Part shown: positions 40,178-50,058 of the stretch, piece by piece
Numbering within the stretch: the first letter of the stretch is position 1
How the letters are laid out: each line of letters begins with the position of its first letter
From: Oscillospiraceae bacterium
Lineage (GTDB): Bacteria; Bacillota; Clostridia; Oscillospirales; Oscillospiraceae
NCBI GenBank assembly: GCA_017436785.1
Contig: JAFSCK010000024.1
Location: 62,001-126,000, forward strand
Reading direction: 5' to 3'
DNA length: 64,000 bases
Translations under genes and position numbers: made by a program
Notes under the pieces: model-generated
What the model was told of the DNA's origin: nothing
The model's database searches: none
The model's input: only the letters and a program-made list of their open reading frames with translations

Positions 40178-40501
40178 ATGACTAGATGCGAGTTTTTTAT
40201 GGACGGCGACAGAATCACTGGATTCTCCGTTGCCGGTCACAGCGGCTATGCCGAAGCCGGTGCAGACATTGTCTGCGCTGCGGTTTCCACCGCTGTCACC
40301 ATGGCCGAAGCCATCATCAATGAGGTGTGTGGCGCAAAGGCCAAGGTTCGGGTCAAAGAGGAAGACGCCCGCGTCACTCTGACCCTCCCCACTTCCTGTG
40401 ATGAAGAGGAAACAGTGCAGGCGGCTCTTTCCGGCCTGATGCTGACCCTTTTGAGCATCAAGGAAGATTATGAAGATTATATCGAAGTTTTGGAGGTGTA
40501 A
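40178..40501 (+). CDS. prp: Ribosomal-processing cysteine protease Prp
   Basis: A 107-residue YsxB/Prp protein. The catalytic pair is H21 (AGHSGYA) and C33 ([10 protein letters not shown]). Prp removes the N-terminal extension of Firmicutes L27 before ribosome assembly. It starts 2 nt after the rplU stop and ends 4 nt before rpmA. The substrate is encoded next door and carries the matching cleavage site. Confidence 0.96.
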   Translation: MTRCEFFMDGDRITGFSVAGHSGYAEAGADIVCAAVSTAVTMAEAIINEVCGAKAKVRVKEEDARVTLTLPTSCDEEETVQAALSGLMLTLLSIKEDYEDYIEVLEV

Positions 40502-40505
40502 CACC

Positions 40506-40790
40506 ATGCTGAAAATTGGTATTCAGTTTTTCGCTCACCACAAGGGCGGCGGTTCTACCAAGAACGGTCGTGATTCCGAGGCTAAGCGTCTGGGCGTGAA
40601 GCGTGCCGACGGTCAGTTTGTTCTGGCCGGCAACATTCTGGTTCGCCAGAGAGGCACTCATATCCATCCCGGTGTCAATGTCGGTATCGGCAGTGATGAC
40701 ACTCTGTTCGCTCTGATTGACGGTACTGTCAAGTTCGAGCGCAAGGGTAAGGATCGCCGTCAGTGCTCCGTTTACGCCATCGAGCAGTAA
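40506..40790 (+). CDS. rpmA: 50S ribosomal protein L27 with cleavable N-terminus
   Basis: A 94-residue L27 beginning [20 protein letters not shown]. The first ten residues end in QFFA, the Prp cleavage motif, so the mature protein should start HHKGGG. The N-terminus of mature L27 reaches the peptidyl-transferase centre. GGAGGTG is 8 nt before ATG 40506. A terminator follows. Confidence 0.98.
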   Translation: MLKIGIQFFAHHKGGGSTKNGRDSEAKRLGVKRADGQFVLAGNILVRQRGTHIHPGVNVGIGSDDTLFALIDGTVKFERKGKDRRQCSVYAIEQ

Positions 40791-40817
40791 TCACGGATCA
40801 CCGAATAGCTTGCTAGA

Positions 40818-40851
40818 GGCTGCTGCAAACTACTGCAGCAGCCCCTTTTTT
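40818..40851 (+). terminator. L21-L27 operon terminator
   Basis: Stem GGCTGCTGCA/TGCAGCAGCC followed by CCTTTTTT. Confidence 0.92.
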
Positions 40852-40862
40852 CTCTGTACTGT

Positions 40863-40910
40863 GATAAATTTTAATTTAAAGGGCAGCTGCTCTTCAAATT
40901 GGAATTTATG
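40863..40910. repeat. Short imperfect palindrome, possible minimal copy of the dispersed repeat
   Basis: GATAAATTTTAATTTAAAGG and CTTCAAATTGGAATTTAT pair imperfectly around GCAGCTGC. The right arm contains AAATTGGAATTT, the outer end of the dispersed repeat. It lies in the leader of obgE. Confidence 0.4.
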
Positions 40911-40946
40911 ACAGTACAGGCATCCATATTGATTGGAGGTTTTTCT

Positions 40947-42221
40947 ATGTTTGTAGATAAAGTACGAATTACCGTTGTCGGCGGTCGCGGCGGCGACGGC
41001 GCCGTGGCGTTCCACCGGGAAAAATATGTAGCTGCCGGCGGTCCTGACGGCGGCGATGGTGGTCATGGCGGCAGTGTGATCCTGCGGGTCAACGACAATA
41101 TGACCACCCTGCTTGATTTTCGTTATAAACGTAAGTATTCTGCTCCTGCCGGCCAGAACGGCCAAGGTCGGAATATGGCCGGCAAGCGGGGCGAGCCGCT
41201 GATCATCCAAGTACCCCGGGGCACCGTGGTCCGGGATGCCGAAACCAATCAGATCATTGTGGACATGTCCACCGGCGAAGACCACATTATCGCCAAAGGC
41301 GGCAGAGGCGGTTGGGGCAACTCCCATTTTGCCACCGCTACCCGGCAAGTCCCCCGGTTTGCCAAAGCAGGCACCAAGGGACAGGAGCGGGATATTATTC
41401 TGGAGCTGAAGCTTCTGGCGGATGTGGGTCTGGTAGGTTTCCCCAATGTCGGCAAGTCCACTTTGCTGTCCGTTACCTCTAATGCCCGACCCAAGATCGC
41501 CAACTATCATTTCACCACACTGTTTCCCAATTTAGGTGTGATCTATGTAGACGAGGGCGTGTCCTTTGTCATGGCAGATATCCCCGGCATTATCGAAGGC
41601 GCAGCAGAAGGTGCCGGTCTGGGTCACGATTTTTTGCGGCACATTGACCGCTGCCGCTTGCTTGTGCATGTGGTAGATGTTTCCGGTAGTGAAGGCCGGG
41701 ATCCTGTAGAGGATTTCGACGCCATCTGCGAGGAGCTCCACAACTACAGCATTGATCTGGGGGATCGCCCTATGATTGTAGCTGCCAACAAATGCGATCT
41801 TCTGATGCCGGAAAGCGACAACTTGGAACGGCTCCGGGCCCATGTGGAAGCGGCCGGTTGCCAGCTTTATGAAATTTCTGCCGGCACGACCCAAGGCACC
41901 AAGAACCTGATGCGGGTGGTTGCAGAAAAGTTGCGGACACTCCCCCCGGTCACTATTTACGAGCCGGAATATGTGGAGGTCATCGAAGCCGCCGGAGATC
42001 CCAACCAGCTGCAGATCGAGCATCTGGGCAGTACTTGGGTAATTACCGGCACTTGGCTGGAACGGCTGATTCAAAGCATCAATTTTGATGACTACGAATC
42101 CCGAAACTATTTTGACACCCAGCTGCGCAAGTGCGGCCTGTTTACCCGCTTGGAAGAAATGGGCATTCAGGACGGCGATGTGGTAGATATCTACGACATG
42201 CAGTTTGAATATCAGCGATAA
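40947..42221 (+). CDS. obgE: Obg-family GTPase
   Basis: A 424-residue GTPase involved in 50S assembly and stress control. The Gly-rich Obg domain (residues 1-~157, GGRGGDGAVAFHREKYVAAG) precedes the G domain with GFPNVGKST (G1), DIPG (G3), NKCD (G4) and EISAGT (G5). A C-terminal OCT domain (VIEAAGDPNQLQIEHLGSTW on) completes the Firmicutes layout. GGAGG fixes ATG 40947. Confidence 0.97.
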   Translation: MFVDKVRITVVGGRGGDGAVAFHREKYVAAGGPDGGDGGHGGSVILRVNDNMTTLLDFRYKRKYSAPAGQNGQGRNMAGKRGEPLIIQVPRGTVVRDAETNQIIVDMSTGEDHIIAKGGRGGWGNSHFATATRQVPRFAKAGTKGQERDIILELKLLADVGLVGFPNVGKSTLLSVTSNARPKIANYHFTTLFPNLGVIYVDEGVSFVMADIPGIIEGAAEGAGLGHDFLRHIDRCRLLVHVVDVSGSEGRDPVEDFDAICEELHNYSIDLGDRPMIVAANKCDLLMPESDNLERLRAHVEAAGCQLYEISAGTTQGTKNLMRVVAEKLRTLPPVTIYEPEYVEVIEAAGDPNQLQIEHLGSTWVITGTWLERLIQSINFDDYESRNYFDTQLRKCGLFTRLEEMGIQDGDVVDIYDMQFEYQR

Positions 42222-42226
42222 AGATT

Positions 42227-42262
42227 ACCGCCGTCGGTGCTTGCATCGACGGCGGTTTTATT
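42227..42262 (+). terminator. obgE terminator
   Basis: Stem ACCGCCGTCGGTG/CATCGACGGCGGT (one G-T wobble) with loop CTTG, then TTTATTA. Confidence 0.9.
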
Positions 42263-42310
42263 ATATACTATATTAAAATAGTATAAATCTCAATTTGAAG
42301 GGATGATTTT

Positions 42311-43087
42311 ATGGATTTTAAGGTTTTGGCGGTAGGCGATGTGGTTTGCCAGCCGGGTATAGAACGAATCCGCCGTTCCCTGAGAAAATTAAAAGCCGCC
42401 ACCGGGGCGGATTTCGTGATCGTCAACGGAGAAAACGCCGCAGTGGTAGGCATCACTCCGGATCAGGCAGAAGATATTTTTGATGCCGGCGCCGATGTAA
42501 TCACCTTAGGCAATCATACCTTCGGCAAACGGGAGATCGCCGACTATCTGGATGAGAACCGCCGCATCCTACGGCCTGCCAACTACGCTCCGCAAATGCC
42601 GGGCAACGGCTGGGGTGTTTATGAAACCGAGTTCGGTCCGGTGGCAGTAATCGATCTGCAAGGCCGGTGCAATATGGACTACACCCCGGACAATCCCTTC
42701 CTAGCCGTAGAAAAAATCATAAAAGAACTGGACACCAAGCTGATCTTGGTGGAACTTCATGCGGAGGCTACCTCCGAAAAGCTTGCCATGGGCTACATGC
42801 TGGACGGCAACGTCAGCGCGGTATGGGGTACCCACACCCACGTTCCCACCGCAGATGCCCAAGTGCTCCCCAACGGCACCGGCTATGTGACCGATCTGGG
42901 TATGACCGGCCCGAAGCACTCCGTACTGGGCATTCAGCCCAAGCTTTCCATCGCCCGGTTCCGGGGCGATATTCCGGAGCGTTACCGTTGGGCGGAAGGT
43001 CCCACAAAGCTGGAAGCTGTATTATTTACCATCGATCCGCTCACCGGTTTATGCCGCAAAGCAGAAAGGGTTGACTTGTATGATTAA
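42311..43087 (+). CDS. YmdB-family metallophosphoesterase (TIGR00282)
   Basis: A 258-residue dinuclear metal phosphodiesterase. Ligand motifs: VGDVVCQPG, NGENAAVVG, LGNHTFGKR, VELHAEATSEK and GTHTHVPTADAQVL. YmdB in Bacillus hydrolyses cyclic nucleotides and affects biofilm and motility gene expression; the role here is not known. GAAGGG precedes ATG 42311. It overlaps the nuclease gene by 8 nt, suggesting coupling. Confidence 0.9.
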   Translation: MDFKVLAVGDVVCQPGIERIRRSLRKLKAATGADFVIVNGENAAVVGITPDQAEDIFDAGADVITLGNHTFGKREIADYLDENRRILRPANYAPQMPGNGWGVYETEFGPVAVIDLQGRCNMDYTPDNPFLAVEKIIKELDTKLILVELHAEATSEKLAMGYMLDGNVSAVWGTHTHVPTADAQVLPNGTGYVTDLGMTGPKHSVLGIQPKLSIARFRGDIPERYRWAEGPTKLEAVLFTIDPLTGLCRKAERVDLYD

Positions 43088-44147
43088 GATCCTCCACAGT
43101 GCCGACTGGCATTTGGATGCACCGCTTTTAATGCGCAACCCGGCGCAGACCCGGTATTTGCGGGAAGCCCTTGCAGAGATTCCGGGGAAAATCGCCACCT
43201 TGTGCAAAGAAGAAAACTGCGACCTGATGCTGTTGGCCGGTGACCTGTTCGACGGCGCCAGCACCGCCGGCACACTGCAGGAATTGAAGGCCACGCTCCG
43301 GGATGTGGGCGTGCCGGTGTTTATCACCCCCGGCAACCACGATTTTGTAAGTGCCAGCGCCCCGTGGACCAGTGAGGTCTGGCCGGAAAATGTGCATATC
43401 TTCACCCGCCCTACCATGGAATCCGTGGTGCTGGAAGAGCTGGATCTGCGAATCTATGGCGCCGGCTACATCTCTATGGATTGCCCGGGGCTTTTGAAAG
43501 CTTTTTCCGCCGACCACCCCCAGCAATACAAGGTCGGTATTTTACACGCAGACCCCACCCAAGCAAATTCCCCCTACTGTCCCATCTCCAAGCAGCAGAT
43601 CCAATCCTCCGGGCTGGATTATCTGGCACTGGGACATATCCATAAGGGCGACAGCTTCCGGGCAGGCAAGACCCTGTGCGCATGGCCCGGCTGCCCCATG
43701 GGCCGAGGCTACGACGAGCAGGGTGAAAAAGGCGTACTGATCGTCACATTGGACGAAACTGCCGAAGCCCGTTTTGTTTCCTTGGACAGCCCCCGGTTCT
43801 TTGATCTGGATATTGCCGCCGGAGAAGACCCCGCCGCCGCACTGGATCAAGTACTGCCGGCTATGGGAAATCAGGATTTTTATCGGGTTACCTTTACAGG
43901 CCCCAGCGCGCCATTAGACATGGACACCCTTTTGCGGCCGGAATTTCCCAACCTCGTATTGCGGGATCGCACCACCGCTCCGGTGGATATTTGGAGCAGT
44001 GCCGGGCAGGACACCTTTGAAGGGCGGTATTTTAAATTGCTGCAGGCCCAGCTGGAAAATGCAGATGAACTGACCCAAAAAAGAATCCGTCTGGCCGCAG
44101 AGATCTCCCGGCGTATTCTGGACGAACAGGAGGTGGTGCTGCCATGA
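43080..44147 (+). CDS. SbcD/YhaO-like DNA repair metallophosphoesterase
   Basis: A 355-residue calcineurin-fold nuclease: SADWHLDAPL, LLAGDLFDGAST, TPGNHDFVSA, GILHADP and ALGHIHKGD supply the metal ligands. With the coiled-coil ATPase immediately after (4-nt overlap) it matches the YhaO/YhaN or SbcD/SbcC type of end-processing complex. GAAAGGG supports ATG 43080. Confidence 0.88.
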   Translation: MIKILHSADWHLDAPLLMRNPAQTRYLREALAEIPGKIATLCKEENCDLMLLAGDLFDGASTAGTLQELKATLRDVGVPVFITPGNHDFVSASAPWTSEVWPENVHIFTRPTMESVVLEELDLRIYGAGYISMDCPGLLKAFSADHPQQYKVGILHADPTQANSPYCPISKQQIQSSGLDYLALGHIHKGDSFRAGKTLCAWPGCPMGRGYDEQGEKGVLIVTLDETAEARFVSLDSPRFFDLDIAAGEDPAAALDQVLPAMGNQDFYRVTFTGPSAPLDMDTLLRPEFPNLVLRDRTTAPVDIWSSAGQDTFEGRYFKLLQAQLENADELTQKRIRLAAEISRRILDEQEVVLP

Positions 44148-46267
44148 AGATCCTATCTATGCAAGCCACCTTCGGCAAATTGGAAAATGAGACCATCACC
44201 TTTGCCCCCGGACTGAATGTGATCCACGCCCCCAACGAGTGGGGCAAAAGCACTTGGTGCGCCTTTATTGCCGCTATGCTCTACGGCATCGATACACGGG
44301 AACGAAACACCCAAACGAATCTGGCAGACAAGGAGCGCTACGCCCCTTGGTCCGGTAAGCCCATGTCCGGTCGGATGGAACTGGAATGGAAGGGCAAAAA
44401 CATCACCATTGAGCGCAGCACCAAAGGACGCAGCATTTTCGGCGTTTTTAACGCCTATGAGACCCAGAGCGGTCTGCCCATTCCGGAGCTGACAGCAGAT
44501 AACTGCGGTCTTATGCTGCTGGGCGTGGAAAAAAGCGTGTTTGTAAAATCCGCTTTTATCCGTCAGAATGATCTGCAGGTGACCCAAGACGAAGCCCTGC
44601 GGCGACGGCTCAACGCGTTGGTAACCACCGGTGACGAGTCCGGTGCCAGCGACCGTCTTGCCCAGAAGCTGAAAGAACTAAAAAACGCATGTCGTCATAA
44701 TAAGACCGGTCTTTTGCCCCAAGCGGAAGCCCAACGGACACAGACCGCCGGGAAGCTGGAACAACTGCGTTCTTTCCGGCAACAGGCTGCGCAGTTTACC
44801 CTGCAGATCGCCGATCTGGATCAGCAGATCGCCGATCTTGAGAATCACCGGCTGGCTTTGGCCTATGCCGCCGCCCAAGAGGATCTGCAACGGGTACAGC
44901 AGGCGCAGGTGCAAGCACAGGTTGCCGCACAAAAACAGCAAACGCTCACCGCCGCCTGTGCCGGGCTGCCCACGCCGGCGGAAGCCGCACAAGCCCTGCA
45001 GCAGCTTGACCTTCTGCAAGAGGAAATGAACCAAATGCAACGCGAGGATACCCCGACACTGCCGGATCCCCCTGCCCAAAAAGCGCCCTTCCACGGCTTG
45101 GATGTCCAGCAGACCCAAGAGATGGTGGAGCGGGATCTTTGGCAATATCAGGCACTAAACAACAAAAAACAGTATATTCCCTACTGGATCAGTTTCTTTG
45201 TTGGATTGATCGTTGCTGTAATCTTCGCCCGTATCCCGCAGCTGCAAAGCTGGTGTTTGGTCCCTCTTCTGATCTGCGGTCTGCCGCTGGTCATAAAACG
45301 CCTGCCCCATATCGACGACCGAAAGCATCGAATCGAACTGGAGCACAAATATGCTTCCGGCGATCCTTCCCTTTGGCAAGCGGCCGCCAACGCCCACATA
45401 CAGGCCCTTGACGCCCACGCCAAAGCCATGGCGCAATACGAAGATGCCCGCAACCTACGGCGGCAGCAGCAAACCGATTGGGAGCAAAAGGTCATGGCAT
45501 TAACCCAAGGTGCCCCCATCAGCAGCGCCCGGAAATACTGGGAGCAGGTCCGACTGCAGCATCAGCAGCTGGAGGAAGCAAAAGCCACCGCAGCGCGAGC
45601 CCAGAACCACGCACAGGAATTGTCTTCCATGATCCGGACCGCCCAGCCCCATCCGCATCCCGATAAGCTATCCTACTCCCTGCCGGAAACAGAAACACGC
45701 GCCCAAGCCGCATCACTCCGGCGGCAGCAGTTACAGCAAATGCTGGGACAGGCACAGGGACAGGCGGAAGCATTGGGCAGCGAAGCCCAGCTGGAAAAAG
45801 AACTGGATACTTTGGACCGGCGGATCAACAAGCTGGAAAACACTTACGGCGCATTGGTACTGGCCCAGCAAACCTTAGAAACCGCAGCCCAAGAGCTGCA
45901 GCGGCAATTTGCTCCCCGGATCTCCAAACGGGCGGCACAGCTGTTTGAAAAGCTTACCGACGGACGGTACGATCGATTGGCTCTGGATCAGGATCTGACC
46001 CTCAGCGCCGGCACACGGGAAGAAGACACTCTGCGAAAATGGCAATGGCGCAGTGACGGAACAGCCGATCAGCTGTATCTTGCCCTGCGTTTGGCTGTAG
46101 CAGAGGAACTGACGCCCCAATCCCCCATTATTTTGGACGATGCGCTGGTCCGTTTTGACGATAACCGAGCAAAAACGGCCCTGCAGATCCTTAAGGACAC
46201 CGGGATTCATAGGCAAGTAATCCTGTTTTCCTGCCAAAACCGGGAAAAAACATGGGAAATTGGCTAA
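44144..46267 (+). CDS. YhaN/SbcC-like AAA ATPase with central membrane hairpin
   Basis: A 707-residue SMC-like ATPase. Walker A is NEWGKST (residues ~31-37), Q-loop region IRQNDLQ, then a coiled coil rich in Gln/Ala/Leu. Two hydrophobic helices follow at ~345-385 (WISFFVGLIVAVIF, LVPLLICGLPLVI), then a second coiled coil, and Walker B PIILDDALVRFDD near the end. The central Zn-hook of SbcC/Rad50 is replaced by the membrane hairpin, as in YhaN-type proteins, so the nuclease complex is probably tethered to the membrane. Confidence 0.85.
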   Translation: MKILSMQATFGKLENETITFAPGLNVIHAPNEWGKSTWCAFIAAMLYGIDTRERNTQTNLADKERYAPWSGKPMSGRMELEWKGKNITIERSTKGRSIFGVFNAYETQSGLPIPELTADNCGLMLLGVEKSVFVKSAFIRQNDLQVTQDEALRRRLNALVTTGDESGASDRLAQKLKELKNACRHNKTGLLPQAEAQRTQTAGKLEQLRSFRQQAAQFTLQIADLDQQIADLENHRLALAYAAAQEDLQRVQQAQVQAQVAAQKQQTLTAACAGLPTPAEAAQALQQLDLLQEEMNQMQREDTPTLPDPPAQKAPFHGLDVQQTQEMVERDLWQYQALNNKKQYIPYWISFFVGLIVAVIFARIPQLQSWCLVPLLICGLPLVIKRLPHIDDRKHRIELEHKYASGDPSLWQAAANAHIQALDAHAKAMAQYEDARNLRRQQQTDWEQKVMALTQGAPISSARKYWEQVRLQHQQLEEAKATAARAQNHAQELSSMIRTAQPHPHPDKLSYSLPETETRAQAASLRRQQLQQMLGQAQGQAEALGSEAQLEKELDTLDRRINKLENTYGALVLAQQTLETAAQELQRQFAPRISKRAAQLFEKLTDGRYDRLALDQDLTLSAGTREEDTLRKWQWRSDGTADQLYLALRLAVAEELTPQSPIILDDALVRFDDNRAKTALQILKDTGIHRQVILFSCQNREKTWEIG

Positions 46268-46276
46268 AAAAGATAG

Positions 46277-46310
46277 AGGCACTGCACTTTTGGATGCAGT
46301 GCCTTTCTCT
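46277..46310 (+). terminator. Terminator of the nuclease operon
   Basis: Stem AGGCACTGCA/TGCAGTGCCT followed by TTCTCTTAT. Confidence 0.85.
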
Positions 46311-46320
46311 TATATACTTG

Positions 46321-46334
46321 CGCAACCGGTTGCG
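46321..46334. promoter_or_regulatory. LacI/GalR-type operator-like palindrome
   Basis: CGCAACCGGTTGCG is a perfect 14-bp palindrome with the central CG typical of LacI-family sites. No LacI-family gene is in the window and no promoter is seen next to it. Confidence 0.4.
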
Positions 46335-46727
46335 TTGTTGGTAAATATAGGTTTTTTTGTCCATTATTATTTATTGGCAATTCTAATAGATTTTACATCA
46401 AAAATAATGGGTTGTTATTGATTCTTTATTTCACCATGTTATAAGATATATCTTATGATATTGATCGGTTCTATTTATGGATGTTCAAATTTGTTATTTT
46501 TAACATACAATCTCCGTTTTTTATAACATTTAAATTGATATTTTTATCCTTATAGCAACGAAAAGCTTTTTTTATATGGTATTTTTAATTGTTTGTTATC
46601 TTTTTGGCCGCCGGCCTTTTTCATAACATTTTCAATCATTTTTGCAAGATTTATTGCCATATTTTTACCCCACCTTGCACGATTTGTTGCAAATCGCTCT
46701 TTTTTTCCCGATTATCTGGAAAAGCCC
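46335..46727. other. Long AT-rich intergenic region upstream of hppA
   Basis: About 390 bp, clearly more AT-rich than the surroundings, with many T-runs and the repeated theme GTTAT/ATAAC. I find no convincing gene, tRNA or known RNA. A CG-rich island GGCCGCCGGCC near 46607 and GATTTGTTGCAAATC (46681-46695) are small palindromes. It may act as an upstream promoter region or binding platform. Confidence 0.4.
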
Positions 46728-46756
46728 TTGACAAAGCAAAAATTCAGTTTTATAAT
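46728..46756 (+). promoter_or_regulatory. Promoter of hppA
   Basis: Perfect consensus: TTGACA (46728-46733), 17 nt, TATAAT (46751-46756). Confidence 0.92.
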
Positions 46757-46790
46757 CATCAGGCAATAGAAAGGAAAGGGGTTTACCGTT

Positions 46791-48893
46791 TTGGAAAATT
46801 ATCTGGTATTATTCACCTCTGCCGCAGCCGTTATCGCACTGGTTTTCGCGGCGCTCACCGCCCTCAAGGTTTTGAAGTTCCCTGAAGGCACTGAAACTAT
46901 GAAAAAGATCTCCCAGTCCATTCGTATCGGCGCCAATACATATTTGACCCGCCAATACAAGGTCGTGGGTGTTTTCTTTGTTGTCATGTTTGCGATTCTG
47001 GGTGTCATGGCCATCTTCGGTCTGCTGACTCCCTATGTGCCTTTCGCTTTCGTCACCGGCGGCTTCTTCTCTGCCCTGTCCGGTTTCGTTGGTATGAAGA
47101 TCGCAACCGCTTCCAACGCCCGTACCGCCAACGCCTGCCGCGGCAGCCTGAACGGCGGCCTGCGTGTGGCTTTCTCCGCCGGCTCCGTCATGGGCTTCAC
47201 CGTGGTGGGTCTGGGCATGCTGGATATCTCCATCTGGTTTGCTCTTTTGAAATATGTATTTAATCTGGATCCCGCTGCCATCACCAGCGCTATGCTGACC
47301 TTCGGCATGGGTGCTTCCTCCATGGCTCTGTTTGCCCGCGTGGGCGGCGGTGTGTTCACCAAGGCTGCTGACGTAGGCGCTGACCTTGTTGGTAAGGTGG
47401 AAGCCGGCATCCCCGAGGACGATCCCCGGAACCCCGCTGTTATCGCTGATAACGTCGGTGACAATGTTGGCGACGTTGCCGGCATGGGTGCTGACCTGTA
47501 CGAGAGCTATGTTGGCTCCATTATCTCCGCTTCCGCTTTGGGCGTTGCAGCTTTCTCCGGCAACATCGCCGCTATGGGCCTGCCCCTGCTGCTGGCTTCC
47601 GTCGGTATCATCTGCTCCATTCTGGGCACTTTCTTGGTCCGCACCAAGGAAGGCGCTTCTCAGAAGCAGCTGCTGAAGGCTTTGAGCACCGGCACCAACT
47701 TCTCCGCCATCGTGATCGCCATTGTTTCCCTGCCTCTGGTTTATTTTGTGCTGGGCAAGGAAAACTGGGCTTTCTACTTCGCTATTTTGGCAGGTCTGTT
47801 TGCTGGCGTTCTGATCGGTCAGGCCACCGAATATTTCACTTCCGACACCTATAAGCCCACCAAGAAGCTGTCTGCTTCCGCCGAGACCGGCTCCGCTACC
47901 ACCATCATCAGCGGTCTGTCTCTGGGCATGCTGTCCACTGCACTGCCCATCGTGATCATTGCCGTTGCAATTATGATCGCTTACTTCGTTTCCGGCGGCG
48001 CACAGAGCGCTACCATGGGCCTGTACGGCATTGCTTTGGCTGCTGTTGGTATGCTGTCCACTTTGGGCATCACACTGGCCACCGACGCTTACGGTCCTGT
48101 TGCTGACAACGCCGGCGGTATCGCACAGATGGCCGGTCTGGAAGAAGATGTCCGTACCCGCACCGACGCACTGGACTCTCTGGGTAATACCACCGCAGCA
48201 ACCGGCAAGGGCTTTGCTATCGGCTCTGCCGCTCTGACCGCACTGGCTCTGATGGCTTCCTACATTGAAACCGTTACCAAGATGCCCGGCGGTGACGCAG
48301 CTATGGCTGCTGAAAAGCTGAGCCTGATGAACCCCACCGTGCTGATCGGTCTGTTCATCGGTGCCTGCCTGCCCTTCGTTTTCGCTGCACTGACCATGGA
48401 ATCTGTGGGCCGTGCCGCACAGAGCGTGGTTATCGAAGTCCGTCGTCAGTTCAAGGAGATCCTTGGTCTGATGGAAGGCAAGGCCGACGCCGACTACGCA
48501 AAGTGCGTGGACCTGTGCACCCGCGCCAGCCTGAAGGAAATGATCCTGCCCACCGTTGTGGCTGTTGTTGTTCCTGTGGCCGTTGGCCTGCTGCTGGGCC
48601 CCACCGGCGTCGTCGGTATGCTGGGCGGTGCTACCGCTTCCGGCTTCCTGCTGGCTATCTTCATGTCCAACTCCGGCGGTGCTTGGGATAACGCCAAGAA
48701 GTACATCGAAAGCGGTGTCCACGGCGGTAAGGGTTCCGATGCACACAAGGCCGCTGTTGTGGGCGACACCGTAGGCGACCCCTTCAAGGACACCTCCGGT
48801 CCCGCTATCAACATCCTGATCAAGCTGCTGAGCATGGTTTCCATCGTGTTCGCTGCTCTGGTTCTGAATTTCAACCTGATCGGCCTGTTCTAA
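46791..48893 (+). CDS. hppA: Membrane-bound K+-dependent ion-pumping pyrophosphatase
   Basis: A 700-residue integral membrane protein with ~16 helices. Catalytic blocks: [20 protein letters not shown] near 183, [20 protein letters not shown] after it, [18 protein letters not shown] and [29 protein letters not shown] has Ala at the position that separates K+-dependent from K+-independent (Lys) enzymes. It pumps H+ or Na+ at the cost of PPi; the ion cannot be fixed here. The start is TTG 46791 with AGGAAAGGGG 9-11 nt upstream. Confidence 0.95.
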   Translation: MENYLVLFTSAAAVIALVFAALTALKVLKFPEGTETMKKISQSIRIGANTYLTRQYKVVGVFFVVMFAILGVMAIFGLLTPYVPFAFVTGGFFSALSGFVGMKIATASNARTANACRGSLNGGLRVAFSAGSVMGFTVVGLGMLDISIWFALLKYVFNLDPAAITSAMLTFGMGASSMALFARVGGGVFTKAADVGADLVGKVEAGIPEDDPRNPAVIADNVGDNVGDVAGMGADLYESYVGSIISASALGVAAFSGNIAAMGLPLLLASVGIICSILGTFLVRTKEGASQKQLLKALSTGTNFSAIVIAIVSLPLVYFVLGKENWAFYFAILAGLFAGVLIGQATEYFTSDTYKPTKKLSASAETGSATTIISGLSLGMLSTALPIVIIAVAIMIAYFVSGGAQSATMGLYGIALAAVGMLSTLGITLATDAYGPVADNAGGIAQMAGLEEDVRTRTDALDSLGNTTAATGKGFAIGSAALTALALMASYIETVTKMPGGDAAMAAEKLSLMNPTVLIGLFIGACLPFVFAALTMESVGRAAQSVVIEVRRQFKEILGLMEGKADADYAKCVDLCTRASLKEMILPTVVAVVVPVAVGLLLGPTGVVGMLGGATASGFLLAIFMSNSGGAWDNAKKYIESGVHGGKGSDAHKAAVVGDTVGDPFKDTSGPAINILIKLLSMVSIVFAALVLNFNLIGLF

Positions 48894-48905
48894 GCGACAT
48901 ACATT

Positions 48906-48936
48906 ACCGGCTGCCTGAAAAGGCAGCCGGTTTCTT
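48906..48936 (+). terminator. hppA terminator
   Basis: Stem ACCGGCTGCCT/AGGCAGCCGGT with a GAAA loop, then TTCTTTAT. Confidence 0.92.
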
Positions 48937-48944
48937 TATACACC

Positions 48945-49077
48945 AAATTCCAATTTATTGAACAGGTTGCAGCATTACACCGTAGGGCAGGGTCTTGGCC
49001 CGCCGCTTAGGTGCGGCGGCTTTAACGGCGGGAGCAGAGCCCCCGCCCTACAGATCGGAACAATAAAATTAGAATTT
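48945..49077. repeat. Dispersed palindromic repeat, copy D (133 bp)
   Basis: Left end AAATTCCAATTTATTGAAC and right end GAACAATAAAATTAGAATTT are diverged but recognisable terminal repeats. The core keeps TAGGGCAGGGTCTTGGCCCG and GGCGGGAGCAGAGCCCCCGC with CCTAC, and gains an extra hairpin (GCCGC/GCGGC). It lies between the convergent hppA and serA terminators. Confidence 0.8.
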
Positions 49078-49086
49078 GCTAAAAGC

Positions 49087-49114
49087 AAGCCCCGGAGCAG
49101 TTGCTCCGGGGCTT
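49087..49114 (-). terminator. serCA terminator
   Basis: Stem AAGCCCCGGAGCA/TGCTCCGGGGCTT, then GCTTTTAG on the minus strand. Confidence 0.85.
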
Positions 49115-49141
49115 GTGATCATTTATACGGTTTGATTGGGC

Positions 49142-50044
49142 TTAGGCGAAGGATTCGATGATGGAGACGATCTCCGCGCCGATCCGTCCCTGTGCCTCCT
49201 CGGTAGAACCACCGATATGAGGTGTGACAGACACCTTGGGGTGCTTGTACAGAGCCTCGTTCTTGGTGGGTTCTTCCGCAAACACATCCAGTGCAGCGCC
49301 GGCCAGCTTGCCCTCGTCCAGTGCCTTGACCAGTGCAGCTTCCTCCACCAGACCACCGCGGGCGGTGTTGATAATGAAGGCGGTAGGCTTCATGGTAGCA
49401 AGCTCTGCCTCACCAATGACGGGCTTCTTGTCAGCGGGCATGGGAATGTGCAGAGAAACGAAGTCAGCAACCTTCAAAAGCTCTGCCTGAGACATAAAGG
49501 TGTACTGGGGGAAGTTCTTATTTTCACCCAAGAAATCATTGTAAACGACTTTCATGCCCAGCGCCTCAGCACGGCGAGCCAGTGCCTGAGAGATTCGGCC
49601 AAAGCCGATCAAGCCCAAGGTCTTTCCATTGATCTCTGTACCTTCATACTGCTTCTTGTTCCACTCTCCGTTACGGATGGTCACATTGGCAATGCCGATG
49701 AACCGGGCAAGGGCAAACATGTGACCCAGCGCCAGTTCGGCAACAGACTCAGAGGAGGCTGCGGGGGTATTGCGGACTTTCACGCCCTTGCCCTCAGCGT
49801 AAGCAACATCGATGTTGTCCACGCCCACGCCGCCGCGGATGACCAGCTTCAGCTTACCCTTAACGGCTTCGTCGATATGGTTGGCACGAACCTTGGTCTT
49901 GGAGCGAACTACAACACAGTCAAACGCCTGCAGGGCTTCTCCCAGTGCATCAGGCTCAAAGTACTGCTCCACAACCTCATGGCCGTTTGCCTTCAGCTGG
50001 GCAACGGCAGCCTTTTCCATTCCGTCAGTAACCAGAATACGCAT
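49142..50044 (-). CDS. serA: D-3-phosphoglycerate dehydrogenase (short form)
   Basis: A 300-residue 2-hydroxyacid dehydrogenase. Substrate-side VIRGGVGVDNID, NAD motif GLIGFGRISQALARRA, NTARGGLVEEAAL with the catalytic Arg, and PHIGGSTEEAQ with the catalytic His are present. It lacks the C-terminal ACT domain, so the serine feedback control of longer SerA is not expected. Paired with serC 14 nt upstream, this identifies it as the serine-pathway enzyme rather than another hydroxyacid dehydrogenase. Confidence 0.93.
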   Translation of the reverse strand: MRILVTDGMEKAAVAQLKANGHEVVEQYFEPDALGEALQAFDCVVVRSKTKVRANHIDEAVKGKLKLVIRGGVGVDNIDVAYAEGKGVKVRNTPAASSESVAELALGHMFALARFIGIANVTIRNGEWNKKQYEGTEINGKTLGLIGFGRISQALARRAEALGMKVVYNDFLGENKNFPQYTFMSQAELLKVADFVSLHIPMPADKKPVIGEAELATMKPTAFIINTARGGLVEEAALVKALDEGKLAGAALDVFAEEPTKNEALYKHPKVSVTPHIGGSTEEAQGRIGAEIVSIIESFA

Positions 50045-50058
50045 ATGGATGTTCCTCC

